A stretch of 39,417 bases of DNA from Larix sibirica (GCA_004151065.3 NWUY0304438601.1:1-39417); one strand, 5' to 3'. Shown: positions 20,001-30,200, numbered from the stretch's first letter. Translations and numbers: made by a program. Notes: a model not told the origin generated them from the sequence alone.

Positions 20001-21042
20001 GAGGTTAACGCTATATAAAAGAATATGTAAAAAAGTAAAGATGACTACTTAGATGGATACCAAGAGGTTACACGTATGGTACTAAGGGAAATAAATGAAA
20101 TAAATGTCTAGTGTGTCTGATGTGTTAGTAGTATGGAGTATGCCTGCCTGCTTAATGTGTATGGAAGAAGGTCCTGTCACCTCACCGCTTTTATTAATAG
20201 GTGATAGGGTTAGTCTAAACGGAGTATGTGTAGATGAGTAGGTGGGTTGCCGCCTTCATAGTTTGTATAAACAGCAAACTAAGTAATAAGAAAGAAATTT
20301 GGCTCACCGGAATTGGTTTTTGAGAAAAGAAAAGGCTCGCCCGAGGAAGGAAGGCGAGGAAAGTGCCATGATGTCTTTTCTAAATACTCTGGGGTTTAAC
20401 CAGAATATATCCTCTTCCAGTAGTAAGGGGTTTATGAGGAGGGAGTTTATGTAATGCCCCTCTTTTTATTAGGCTTATTGATACTTAACATTGTAGTTAT
20501 TTTATTTGAGGGCATTCTGGGAATATCTTCGGGATGGCGTGTGTGACCAATCAGCCCTAGGATAATTGACTTGACCGAGGAAGGAAGTAGCTGAATGTTA
20601 TGGAGGTGTACTTTTTAATTCATCCAGGAGATGACCAAGGCAAAGTATACAAAATGTAGATGCTTCAAGACCCTTACAAGCTCCATCAAAATAGCTCTAA
20701 GCATGTTATTTTCAAATCTGTATAACTCGCAAAAATGTTAGATTACCGTAAGAGGATATAAAAATGGCCTTTGCATTGATTTATCATGAACTTATCTGCT
20801 AAGCAGCTACCCTGCCCAACTCTATATCAGCTTATATGCTCTTTTATCTGCCTAAGCTATTTGCCAAAGTCATTTCACGAAGGAAATTGCCCTTTAAGAG
20901 ACTATTCACCAGGATAAAAAGTTCAATTTGACATTACAAAGTAAGCTACTATATATTTAGACTAGTTACTTCTACACGGTACTTCAATTGATACAGGCTT
21001 GTCAAAAGGTAGGGGATCACATCCTAACAGGAATTAATGTAT
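20001..21042. other. gene-free interval
   Basis: No open frame of 60 codons lies inside except at its right end (20988-21254, which belongs to the next array). I see no RNA or repeat. The DNA from about 20560 to 20950 looks nuclear-like. Confidence 0.45.
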
Positions 21043-21319
21043 GGTATCATCCCAGTATACAACAAGTAAAGCCTGGCGAGGAGAATAAAGTAAGGCTCCC
21101 TATTTCTATTAAAAGTAAAAGCAAGTCAAGACAAGTTAGACCTCCTGGCAAAGAAAATCAGATCAGGCTCTCTATCTCTATAGCAAGTCTGGCAAGTAAA
21201 GGTAAAATCGGGCCTAGCAATAAAGTTTTTCCAAGTAAAGTCAGGTCAGGTTAGTCAAGATAAATCAGACCTGGCCAGAAAGGTATGCCAAGTAAAGTAT
21301 AAGGTATCATCCCGGTATA
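21043..21319 (+). repeat. 72-nt degenerate tandem array bracketed by a 17-nt direct repeat
   Basis: The blocks CCTGGC and AGGCTC recur 72 nt apart: CCTGGC at 21072 and 21144, AGGCTC at 21093 and 21165, each followed by CTATTTCTATT-like text and AAGTAAA words. CAAGTAAAG occurs near 21063, 21193, 21232 and 21289. The array is bracketed by GGTATCATCCCAGTATA at 21043-21059 and GGTATCATCCCGGTATA at 21303-21319, one mismatch in 17. An 88-codon frame (20988-21254) crosses it and reads as Lys/Ser-rich repeat peptide (KSKSRQVRPPGKENQIRLS); I consider it incidental. Confidence 0.75.
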
Positions 21320-22084
21320 TCTCTAATGCCAGAGTAAAGGGTGGTTAGGATGCCTCTGAGATTGGCTCTTACCCTTATTAAACTAATTAATAGGCGAAAA
21401 CACTGTGAAGATTACTCGCTACCGCTCAAACAGGGAATTCAACGAATCATAACATAATTGGATTTTTAGATTGAACTTGTTTAGGAGACCGGCTCCGTAG
21501 GGCATAATTTGGCCTATCTTATAGAGGTATTAACCCCAAGCGAAAATACATATATTGGATCTTTTTCTTTATTGGTAAATTGGTTGGTTGTACATGAGGA
21601 GATCGGCCAAGTCCGTAGGTAATGTATTGGTATTTTAGTTCGAGGAGAAGCCTACCTAGTTTCAGGTTCAAACTGGATAGCTCATGGTAAAATCTCGCCT
21701 AATAAGATCAGTACAAAACTACCCAATCTAAGTCCACAGCTCAGGTCTCGGTATTCCTCAATAACACCAGTAATAAACTACCCGACCTAACCCGCAGGTT
21801 TTTATTCGAGATGTGAAACCAACTCAACTAGAAGAGAGAACTAGTTGGCTACTGGACTCCTTTCGCAGTAAAGATATCTATCCTCTTTGTATTCTTCTCT
21901 ATCCTCTTCGTAACGCCTTATTATCTTATTTTACGCCTACCAAAGTGGTATTTACGCCTAAAATAAGGTGGTATATTCGTGATACCATGCGATCATATAA
22001 TCTACTTACCGAACCAAGCAATCTCACCTGCCAAGCCATCGAACCAATTTAACCTTCTGCTACTGTTTATATCGTCTCGTACCA
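21320..22084. other. gene-free interval
   Basis: A 79-codon frame (21813-22052 plus) has no motif. Near-repeats occur around CTACCCAATCTAAGTCCACAG / CTACCCGACCTAACCCGCAG (about 21719 and 21779), each preceded by AGTA.AA and followed by GGT, which suggests a 60-nt duplication. Confidence 0.4.
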
Positions 22085-22172
22085 CTACTGCTTCTATCGC
22101 AAATTACTCACACCAATACCAATAGTTCTATCGCTAGCTATCTCACCCACTAATGCTTCTATCGCTAGCTAA
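22085..22172 (+). repeat. GCTTCTATCGCTAGCTA repeats
   Basis: GCTTCTATCGCAAATTACTC near 22090, GTTCTATCGCTAGCTATCTC near 22125 and GCTTCTATCGCTAGCTAAAG near 22154. Between them CTCACACCAATACCAAT / CTCACCCACTAATG are related. Confidence 0.7.
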
Positions 22173-23012
22173 AGCCTAACTTCATGGGAACGGTCGTTCT
22201 TTTTACTTAAAAGCTTGCAACAAGTTACCCTCTATACAATTATCATCTGAGTCGGAAAACTTATCATTCGCTAGAAAGCGAAACTCCTATTAGCTATATT
22301 CTCTTGCCAGCTATGGTGAGTCTTACTGTGCATGCTTTCGAGCTAGCTTTCCTTCTGCTTGGACTTGCCTTACGTAATAGGGGCCAGCTGTCTTCGCTTT
22401 ATACCAGAGGAACATCTTTTTTTTATTTCCTATTGAAATTCCGATTTCGAAACAGAGTTTTAGGTAAGCAACGGAAGTAATGGATTGGAATTGAAGTGCC
22501 AGTTCATCCTCCGAGGTTATGGAATAAAACTAAAATATAAGGATTCCTCCTTACATAGCAAATACTGATAACAAGGCAACGGAGTTCTTTACTTTGCTTT
22601 CTATAGTCAAAAAGTTATTAAAAGACTTCCTAATAAGGCTCCTTAAGAGTCGATCGAAGGAAAGCTAACTGGGATGCTGACCTCGCACCAGGCTCTGAAA
22701 GAGGAGCCCGGAGCAGACCAATGACGAAGGGAGCGGGGCAAGTAAAGGGCCAAATAATATGTGAACATGTGGTTCTGGTGATATGGATTGAATGGCAGGG
22801 GATATCGAGAGGCCTGCCAAAGCACATTGGACACTCAGAACTAGACTTGTAGCAGCAAGATCGAGACAAGTGCAGAAGATGCAAGTGAAAGTGGTCAACT
22901 TCTTCATGGCGATATCATATATGAACCAAGTATATATGGTGATATGGCTGCAATGAGGTCTGCAGTTTATAACGTCTCTACAAAATCTAGCTAGTTAGAA
23001 TCTGGCTTTAAC
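22173..23012. other. gene-free interval
   Basis: All three minus-strand frames are stop-free over about 22665-22834 (frames of 84, 63 and 80 codons). This is an effect of few CTA/TTA/TCA triplets on the plus strand, not evidence for a gene. GCTAGCT and TTCGCT words recur at 22290-22400. Confidence 0.45.
22895..22929 (+). repeat. GACGTCTC-type dispersed repeat
   Basis: CAACTTCTTCATGGCGATAT followed by CATATATGAACC. It shares the ATGGCGATATCATAT core with the copy at 37597. A partial further copy follows (TATATATGGTGATATGGC) at about 22933. Confidence 0.7.
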
Positions 23013-23047
23013 AAGGAAAGGCTTGCTTGACCAAAGGGAGGGCAAGG
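23013..23047 (+). mobile_element. 35-nt AAGG-bounded element, copy 1 (Bpu-like)
   Basis: The element begins AAGGAAAGGCTTGCTTGACC and ends AAAGGGAGGGCAAGG, so both ends carry AAGG. An identical 35-nt copy lies at 38143-38177 in unrelated flanks, and an inverted near-copy closes the window. Short AAGG-bounded mobile repeats named Bpu are described from Cycas mitochondrial DNA. The size and termini fit, but I cannot confirm the internal consensus or the Bpu10I site, so the family name is tentative. Confidence 0.6.
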
Positions 23048-23282
23048 CTGCTAGCGCTTGGATTGAACTAGCCACTTGGAAAACCCATAGGATTACGTTG
23101 AGCAGAGCAAGCCATCCCTGAACCACGAGCGTCTAGTAGCAGGTCTAACCAACCAGAGCTTACTCAATGGGAGATTCTATTGAACGAGAGATTGCTTTAT
23201 TGGGTAGCGTCCCTCACCCACGCACACAACATTGAATGAGTTCCTGCATGTCCTTTCTTTATTATAAGGATCTTCACCTTTT
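23048..23282. other. gene-free spacer
   Basis: No feature beyond repeated CTAGC and GAGC words. Confidence 0.4.
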
Positions 23283-23573
23283 ACAGGATATGCTTTTTAC
23301 GCTACTGGTGATAGATCAACAACTGTATCTACTAATGATGTGACTTGTGCTTCTGGCTACGCTATGGGCTATGCTTACTTAGATACCTCCACCACCTCTG
23401 CCCTAGCTTACGGCTTTGCTTCTCCCGCTTCTTTGTCAACCGGATCAACCACTTAGGCTGGGTCGACTTCTACTGGTGTTGGATTTTCTCTATATACGTC
23501 ACCATCAACGACTTCACCACCTGGTTCTGAAGCTACCTTTTTTCTATGCCTTAGCCTTTGCTACCTTCTATAA
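23283..23573 (+). repeat. array E: Gly/Ala/Ser/Thr/Tyr-rich reading frame
   Basis: One phase runs from 23283 to a TAA at 23571 with a single internal TAG at 23454-23456. It reads TGYAFYATGDRSTTVSTNDV, then CASGYAMGYAYLDTSTTSAL, then AYGFASPASLSTGSTT, the stop, and AGSTSTGVGFSLYTSPSTTS. The shared words are TATGCT, GGCTAT, TCAACC and ACTGGT. An alternative phase (23345-23530) is open but reads Leu/Arg/Cys-rich and is the shadow. The same TGYA and STxxST peptide texture appears in arrays A, D and G. I do not call it a gene: there is no good start, an internal stop, and the pattern fades into 23574-24060. Confidence 0.65.
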
Positions 23574-24060
23574 CCCATGCTCTTTATGGGTCTAATATAT
23601 AGGGGTCTTGAACTATGAGGGATGCTGGTCAATATGTTGTTACTGATGGATATCTATCTCGCTCACGAAATGGAACAGGAAGGGATGCCAGGCAATATGG
23701 GGATGCTTATTAAGAGTTATGATTCAATTGGATAAACGGATGCTTCTATGGGATCTGGATTTGCTACGGGGTGCTTCAGGCGGATCTATCGGTTCAAGGT
23801 AAGCAACAAAGACCACTAAGTATGCCTATCAATTTGGAAGAAATGCTTCTCAATGATATATTACTGGGTCTAAAATTGGCTTGAAAACAGAAAGGGGTGC
23901 TTAGCAAAGTGATGGTGGGTAAGCTTTAACTACTGGTCTTTATAAACCTCTGCTACAAGCTCTTTAACAAGCTATAAAACTAAAAGGGATGCAGCGGGCT
24001 TGGATGCCTCCGCTCTAGCTGGCTTTGTTCCTGTATTTTCCACCTAGGTTGCTATTGTAT
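23574..24060 (+). repeat. decayed continuation of array E
   Basis: GGGATGCTGGTCAATATGTT, then GGATGCCAGGCAATATGGGG, ATGCTTCTATGGGATCTGGA, AAATGCTTCTCAATGATATA and GGGGTGCTTAGCAAAGTGAT repeat a GGATGCT(T/GG).CAATATGG theme at irregular 40-70 nt spacing, with many stops. Confidence 0.55.
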
Positions 24061-24430
24061 CTACCATTGGGCGCAGTTATGGGTGCATTTTACCGAGATG
24101 GAGATCCAGATTCCGCAGTTTATTATGCAAGATTCAGTTGATTCTATAGATGCAGCAGTTAGAGCAGCAGTCAAGGCAAGATCAAAAGCAGCAGAAGCCC
24201 ACCACCAGCAAGACCAGCCATTCCCCCATTTATCCCAGCGATACCAGCCAACGATGCCAGCCAACGATGCCAGCCAGAATGAATGCGATTTAGAAGAAAT
24301 GCCAGTGCCAGATGATATGAACGGATTGATGAAGCCATTGAGTAAGCCCCAGCCATATAATGCCAGCCCGCAAGACTAGCCCACCAACTAGCGATAGATG
24401 CCCCTCAGCCAGCAAGACCAGCCAGCCAAT
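24061..24430 (-). repeat. CCAGC/GATGCCAGCC degenerate array
   Basis: The plus strand is dominated by CCAGC, GCAGCAG and CAGCAAGACCAGCC. An exact 13-nt unit, CCAGCCAACGATG, is tandem at about 24244-24269. Both strands stay open: plus 24083-24379 (98 codons, acidic and polar, for example AAVRAAVKARSKAAEAHHQQ) and minus 24264-24061 and 24356-24171 (for example LTAALTAASIESTES, LASLAGIAGINGG). The alternation of GCN codons on both strands explains this. No family recognised. Confidence 0.6.
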
Positions 24431-24722
24431 GGTTATGGTTTTCTGGATAACATGGGAGGTATGTGCACTGTTCGAAGGAAGGCTCTATTTTCAAAACCAA
24501 CAGTCCGTCAATAATGTGATTGGGTCTCACTCAATAAACGGGGCGACGATTAACCCGCGAAAGAGGGAGGGCAGAGGCATTAGAGAGAAATCCATTTCTA
24601 GTAAAAGCCCTTTATTTATTAACTCAACCGATGAAACATACGGAAGCGGAGGCGTGCTTGGGTTATCGGGCCAAATATATATAATTATTCCTTCTTATTT
24701 GGCCTACATAATGGGATGTTAG
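24431..24722 (+). other. tail of a 120-codon open frame, unrecognised
   Basis: The frame begins with ATG at 24360 inside the CCAGC array and ends at 24722. Beyond the array it reads VFWITWEVCALFEGRLYFQN and later GGVLGLSGQIYIIIPSYLAY, with no known motif. Probably chance. Confidence 0.2.
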
Positions 24723-25217
24723 GTCCTAGTGGTCCCTCAAATATTGGGGACCCAACCCTACTATACCTAGTGTGTTTTTAGGGGGAACCAATGGCCCTTT
24801 TATTCCACTAGTTCTTGGAGCTACTCCTTCTACGATGGATCTCAAATGTACTGGGTTCATACTTATAGGAGGCCATCTACCAATGCACATATTCTAACCC
24901 ATGGTTTGAATAGTGTTGATATGCATACCATGGGCACTTCGATGCCCACTACTAGATTATCATTCAGTAGTGGGAGCACCCTTGGATTCGATGTAGGAAT
25001 TGGGTCTGTAACTACATCTGACATTCCAACAAGTTGTTCGATAGTTCTAAACATGCATTTTCCTTATGGTTGGAATTTACCTTATAGTATTGCTACTCCA
25101 CCCAACACTGGTAATGTTCCAGGGAGCAGCGATGCAAATTGGGGTGGTAATGTTCGTGGGAGCAGTAATGCACCTTGGTACAGTAATGTTATAGGGAAAC
25201 AATTTTCCAGCATATAG
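24723..25217 (+). repeat. array F: Gly/Ser/Asn-rich frame with 36-nt tandem repeat
   Basis: An ATG-to-stop frame of 123 codons (24846-25217) reads MYWVHTYRRPSTNAHILTHG, then MHTMGTSMPTTRLSFSSGST, then GFDVGIGSVTTSDIPTS. Its end is a clear tandem repeat of 36 nt: GGTAATGTT starts at 25110 and 25146 and AGTAATGTT at 25182, encoding GNVPGSSDANWG, GNVRGSSNAPWY and SNVIGK. Upstream (24723-24845) are related phrases (GPSNIGDP; GGTNGPFIP in another phase). The frame could be a low-complexity protein gene. However, the same repeat texture occurs elsewhere with stops, and the upstream part is broken across phases, so I favour repeat DNA that happens to be open here. This is the best of the arrays to test for translation. 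Confidence 0.6.
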
Positions 25218-26473
25218 CCATTTACAAGGAGGCAACTAGGGCAAGCTGGAGTATATGAGCAGGCTTTTTATAGGGGTCAACTTCGGGGTTTTGTTTTTAT
25301 AGGGTTACCCATGAATAGGCATAGTACACATATGTAATTGCTTTATAACAGTATTTATAGGATATGCCAAAAAAGAGGCCACTCAATACACACATGGTCT
25401 CACTTATTATATCGTATCACACTTTATTTTCATTTGAAGTAAGGTCTTCTTACCGCTCCCGTGAAAGTAAAAGCACGATAACCTAAGTAGTAGGTAAGAC
25501 TAGCAAACCACGTAAATATTAACCATCAGCTGCACATAAATTGAATGATCAACAGCATAGTGATTAGTTAGGTCATTGAGCCAGAGATCAGTTGAAAGGC
25601 CCTTGTTGTCACCCCTTACTTGTAAGGTCTTGTCACAACCTTACAAAATGACTCATCGAAATGCTCCTCCGGAAGGGCCTGTGACTAGGGGAGTGGGAAA
25701 CTCAGGAACTATCAGTGTATACACGATTTATAGTATCCTGATAGGTTGAAGATATCTGGTTAACCAGTAAAAGAAGCATATTAACCGGGATATCCAATTG
25801 CTTATGCATTTGACTAACAAGCTAAGCCGTGACCTATAAGCGGAAGTGCTGGGCCAAGATGAAACGCATGACTCATTCAAAGATAAAGCTGCTCGGGTCA
25901 ACATGGCGGTATCACGGGCACCCCAAATAGTTGGGGAAAGCGCAAATCGTTTATAAAATTCCTGAAAAATGCAAGGGATAACCTGCAGGTCGGCCTAGTT
26001 CAAATCCTTGTTTATCATACGGTTAGGTAGCAAAATATGGTTACACTAAAAAGCGCCCCCCTCTTTCTTAGAACCGAACCGTACTAATCGAGTTAGGCAG
26101 ATTAAATAATATAAAGTGGGGCTAGGCCCCGAAATCCATAATAATCCGCGCAGTTCGAAGTTCCGATCCAGTACCAATTCAGAGGGCGAACGAACGAGAA
26201 GCAGGGGGTCACCTGTAAGGGGCACACACAACGGGTTAATCCTATATAACCAACCGTCCTAGATGGTGTAGTCCAAAAAAGGAGTTTGATTTACCTCTGT
26301 AGGTTGGAGAAAAGCATTCCAGATAGGTAAAAAATGCAGATAAGAGGGATAAAGGTCTTTCCAACTGTCATAATTGGCGCAAAAAACTTCTAGCAATTGC
26401 AAAACCGGAACAGGAGAGCATCTAAATAGGTCTACCACTGGATTATTATACCACACTTATACTTAATCAGTAG
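25218..26473. other. 1.25 kb gene-free interval
   Basis: Minus frames of 61 and 65 codons (26046-26231, 26259-26456) have no motif. A perfect hairpin lies at 25620-25646. The stretch near 25980-26020 has a GTTCAAATCC word like a tRNA T-arm, but no cloverleaf can be built around it. Confidence 0.45.
25620..25646. repeat. perfect 9-bp hairpin
   Basis: TTGTAAGGT at 25620-25628 pairs with ACCTTACAA at 25638-25646 across a 9-nt loop. There is no adjacent gene, so a role as transcript end is only a possibility. Confidence 0.7.
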
Positions 26474-26758
26474 ATGGAATTGTTTAATATGTGTGGTCCA
26501 TTTAAGGTGGTGTTGTTCCTACAACTTAGATTGGAAGTTAATGAAAATAAGCAGATGATGGTCTATATGCAAGAGAATTTGCTTGCCCAAGATGTAATGG
26601 TGCCATTGGTTCAAAGCCTACGCCAGACTGTAGAATTTTTTTACATATTACGTAATATCAATGGGATCAGTAGTCACTTTTATGATTCAATTACAGTGAT
26701 ATCATTGATCATGTTAGCTAAACCACAGCTTATCTCTACTTATATGGATACGAGGTAA
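26474..26758 (+). other. 94-codon open frame, unrecognised
   Basis: ATG at 26474, stop TAA at 26756-26758. The peptide has mixed, protein-like composition: MELFNMCGPFKVVLFLQLRL, then ENLLAQDVMVPLVQSLRQTV, then a hydrophobic SITVISLIMLA near the end. I recognise no family; the N-terminal words slightly recall polyprotein text but nothing diagnostic. It stands immediately before the AGCTTA/GATTAC field and could be a relic of an inserted gene. Confidence 0.25.
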
Positions 26759-28830
26759 TGATTGGTTACGAAACTAAGACGTGTTCTATGTAATGATTGA
26801 TCACTATTACGTATTTCCCCGAAAAAGGATGCTTGATTTAATGAAGCTGCTTGTACCATTGGTAATAGTTATGGCAATCATAGAGGTTATTGCTATCAGT
26901 ATTGTTCGAGCTTATTAGGGTAACTAAGCTGTATATATAATATAGAAGCACTGGGTGTTATTGGTCAGCTTTAACTAGGTAAGCTACAAGGTAAACTAGT
27001 ACTCATTGTGTGATTGGTTTCAGAGCTATTACATCGATATCAGCTGACTCGTACTTCTAGCTTTGATTACAATAAGATCATGTCCTTGAAAGCTATGTGT
27101 AAAACAAAGGTGATATAAGAGCAGAAGGTATAAGGGAAACCGTAATCATTACTATGCTTACAACATGGAGAGTGTACTAGCTCGGAGTATATGTATTATT
27201 CATAATATACATGATAATAGTAAGTAACATGAAAACAGCTGTTACATAGTTATAGAGTTACTGTTATCTCTATAACTTTCATCATTGTTGTTATTGCTTA
27301 CACGTTATGGTAGTCCCCTAATGATCTCTAAGCTTACTTATTACTAATAGCTTTGTACTCATATTCAATGGTGTTTATAAGCATATAAAATATAGTAACA
27401 CAACTAAGCATGATGATAGAAGAGTATCTGCATTCCCTTATTGGTACTATAGTAATAAGCGTATACTTAGTAATCATAGTAATACAGGTAATGTAATCCC
27501 ATTGATATCATCCTTATTACAAACCTGTTTCAAGAAGCAGTAACAATCATTACTCTATAAAGCTATATGATTGGAACAACTCTACATAAGTAACGTGTTT
27601 CAGCTTATATGGTATTCAATCTAAGCTTGATGCATACTCGGCATACCAGTGATCTTTAATTTACATATGTTGTTAGCTTACCTGTTTGATTAGGCTTTAC
27701 ATGGTTGTAATTGAAAAACAGCACATCACTTATCATATGACCTGAACATATGGGATTAGTACTCTAACCACCTTATATAACTAGTAATCAATTTAATAGT
27801 TACAATAGATAGTGAAACTGGAACATCAGTACTTATAGCTTACTTATACGTGCTATATATTAGTAATACTATAACGTTCAATGATTGCGGATATAGCTTG
27901 TACTAAGCTAAGAGTGTTGAAATGAAGTGTACTTACTGATATGAGTTAATAAGCTTGATTCCATAACTAACACATAGGAGATATGGAACACTAATTATGC
28001 GTAACTACTGTGATTGATTACCTTACATATTACGAATATTTATATAGCTCCAAGTTAAGTGTATCGTTTCATCTTACCTATCATATATGGTGTTCATTAT
28101 ACTTATAATTACGGTTATACTTTTGATTACTAACAACATTTATAAGAGTGATTACAGTTCTAACCAGTCTGATTTCCATTGCTTACCTTAGCTTAAACCA
28201 AGTGTAATTACAGGGATAGTAAGAGTTCCATAAGCTTTATTTTACTAATATAAACACTCATATCATCTTATTATGGAAAGTGTGATAGCAATAGAGCTCT
28301 TTTTATATAAAAAAACAGTTATTAGAATATGCCAAATGAGTATGAGATCCATGGAATGCTTAGAACACAAACCATGAGATTAACACAGTTAAACAAAGGC
28401 AATGAGATTTCAACATACTAATGAGCTATTACAGTCTAATCTCCATCTATCTACTGTAACCTTGTATACAGGGTAAAGCACTAGTAATTATGGATATACT
28501 GCTTATAATAGTGGTTGTTTACATCAAGCTAAGCACTGAGCTAATAGTTAACACAGGTAATTACGGATATACTGTTTATAAAAATGACTAGTCATAACTC
28601 GAACCACTAGATATGTGAGCTTCCATTGATTAGGTAGATTACTATGATTACACCCATGCTTACAGTTGATCTATTGCTTACAGCTTATGATACTTATACT
28701 CATAGATGCAATGATTGAACACCATATCTATTACAAGCATTGATTCATTACTGTTACATGATTCGTATATGCTTATCTCGTGCTAGATTAGGCTAATATA
28801 AGCACAGCGTGATTAGAGGCTTATATGTCA
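26759..28830. repeat. 2 kb AT-rich field of AGCTTA and GATTAC words
   Basis: The tract has a uniform texture and no open frame of 60 codons in any phase. AGCTTA or TAAGCT occurs about twelve times (for example near 26925, 26978, 27329, 27604, 27623, 27673, 27836, 27907, 27951, 28191, 28233 and 28683). About one or two would be expected by chance. GATTAC or GTAATC occurs about ten times. Longer echoes include GTAATCATTACT near 27141 and CAATCATTACTCT near 27546, and GTAATTACGGATATACTG near 28557 against GTAATTATGGATATACTG near 28484. Words occur in both orientations, so many short stems can form. The borders are fairly sharp: it starts just after 26758 and ends near 28835, where GC content rises. 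The first 160 nt (GGTAATAGTTATGGCAATCA and onward) still resemble the TATGCT-type arrays. Confidence 0.7.
27248..27277. repeat. perfect 10-bp hairpin inside the field
   Basis: AGTTATAGAG at 27248-27257 pairs with CTCTATAACT at 27268-27277 around a 10-nt loop. Confidence 0.8.
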
Positions 28831-28835
28831 TGAGT

Positions 28836-29480
28836 ATGCCGCAGACCCCCAACAATCGAGGGTTTGCTTTATTAAATGCGCGTTTCAGAGCTCGGATCGA
28901 CTAACCCAACAACCTGGTGCCTAGTTCAGATAGCGATCTTCTCGCAAAGCCAGCCGGTTTAGATCAGATCGGGCCTTTCTATACGTTATTTATAAAAAGC
29001 ACCTTTTATATTTAGATATGTCCTATTGGGCTGCTCCGCTACGCGCCTTGTTTCTCTTCTTTAGGAAGCAGCACCATATTTATTTCTCTATTGTTCCGCC
29101 TCACACACATAATCCGTACGTCAACTGTTACATTAACTAAATATATTATGAAATAAATTAGATATAAACGTATAATACTGATAATACTACTGCTTAGTGT
29201 ATAAGCATGTATGGCTGATCGTCAATATGAACCAGGGGAGTCGTCTACTATATAACACAACCGGGCTAGATGGAACAAAACAAGTGGTTATATCATTGAA
29301 CCAAGGGCTTTATATGAACCGGGGCTAGATGGCACCAACCTGCCTAGCCTAGCTCACTTGATTTTAGAGCATAACCCTTATGAGTAGACCTATTTGTATT
29401 GACTGGTTAGCGTAAGAACCATCCTCAAAACCCCAGCCCTTGCACTACTCTAATTAGTTTCATAATACACATAATAGTTA
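28836..29480. other. gene-free interval
   Basis: GC-richer at first (28840-29060), then AT-rich. A short duplication around GAACCAGGGGAGTCGTC / GAACCGGGGCTAGATGG and GGGCTAGATGGAACAAAAC / GGGCTAGATGGCACCAACC lies at about 29228-29340. No RNA gene. Confidence 0.45.
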
Positions 29481-29481
29481 G

Positions 29482-29652
29482 CCCCCTACCACTGATCCAA
29501 CTGCTGGTTATGCTCCTTCAACTGCTTTTGGAATTACTGACTTTACTACTGACTTTACTTCTGCTTGCTTCACTGCTACGGGCTATAGACAAATGAGGAG
29601 GATTTTGGAATGTTCCAATTCAAAAACAACAACTTCCTTCGACGAAGACTAG
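29482..29652 (+). repeat. array G: short TGYA/STA-type frame
   Basis: A single phase from 29482 to the TAG at 29650 reads PPTTDPTAGYAPSTAFGITD, then FTTDFTSACFTATGYRQ. GGTTATGCTCCTTCAACTGC at 29505-29524 is the same text, in the opposite orientation, as the complement of array A near 7515-7535. There is no ATG start. It is the clearest single link between arrays that lie 22 kb apart. Confidence 0.65.
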
Positions 29653-29675
29653 CAACCCAAAGTTAGCAGACCTGG

Positions 29676-30200
29676 GCAAGTGAAATGTATCCATGCAACA
29701 TCATATGTGGAAATTGGAATTATAGAGAGAGAATCTATTTGAAATATAGGGGGGAAAATAGAACGTAGATAAGCGCTTTAAACCTGCCCATAGCGACAGA
29801 ACGTGGATATGCCAATATAATATCTGAACACGTCTTTATGGCAATATTATATATGAACCATTGGTCTGCTTTCATAGCAATGACTACTTTTCTATGGCAA
29901 CAGCGTATATTAATATTTTGGTAGTAGGTCTGCTTTCATAGCAATGACTACTTCTCCATGGCTAGGTGAAAACTAGGTTATTCAAATTGTCAAGGTGCAA
30001 ACGTCTCTATGCAAACATCATATATGAAATTGGATTTGTTTATGAGCAAACCAGGGATCCTATGATATGAGTGGTAGCTGTGGTTTATCCTCTTTTCTCA
30101 AAGGAGAGGACACTATAAAAGAGTTATTCTATTTGCCAGGTGGTATATATACCAACATAATATAGTAACATTATGTTAAAACATATATATGCAATATATA
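29676..30200 (+). repeat. cluster of GACGTCTC-type repeats with a 64-nt tandem duplication
   Basis: Copies occur at 29676-29717 (GCAAGTGAAATGTATCCATG, CAACATCATATG), about 29799-29827 (AACGTGGATATGCCAATATA), 29828-29864 (CACGTCTTTATGGCAATATT, then ATATATGAACC), 29992-30035 (GCAAACGTCTCTATGCAAAC, then ATCATATATGAAATTGG) and about 30178-30212. Between them GGTCTGCTTTCATAGCAATG at 29863 is repeated at 29927, a 64-nt tandem step extending to ACTACTT.TC.ATGGC in both. Confidence 0.7.

Noticed and set aside
22630-22907. Three overlapping minus-strand frames of 84, 63 and 80 codons
   Set aside because: All three phases being open reflects a local lack of stop triplets. No phase has a motif.
24083-24379. 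98-codon Ala/Gln-rich plus frame as a gene
   Set aside because: It lies wholly within the CCAGC/GCAGCAG array and the opposite strand is open for the same reason.
25975-26020. GTTCAAATCC word resembling a tRNA T-arm
   Set aside because: The 5-bp T stem does not pair properly and no acceptor, D or anticodon stem can be built upstream.
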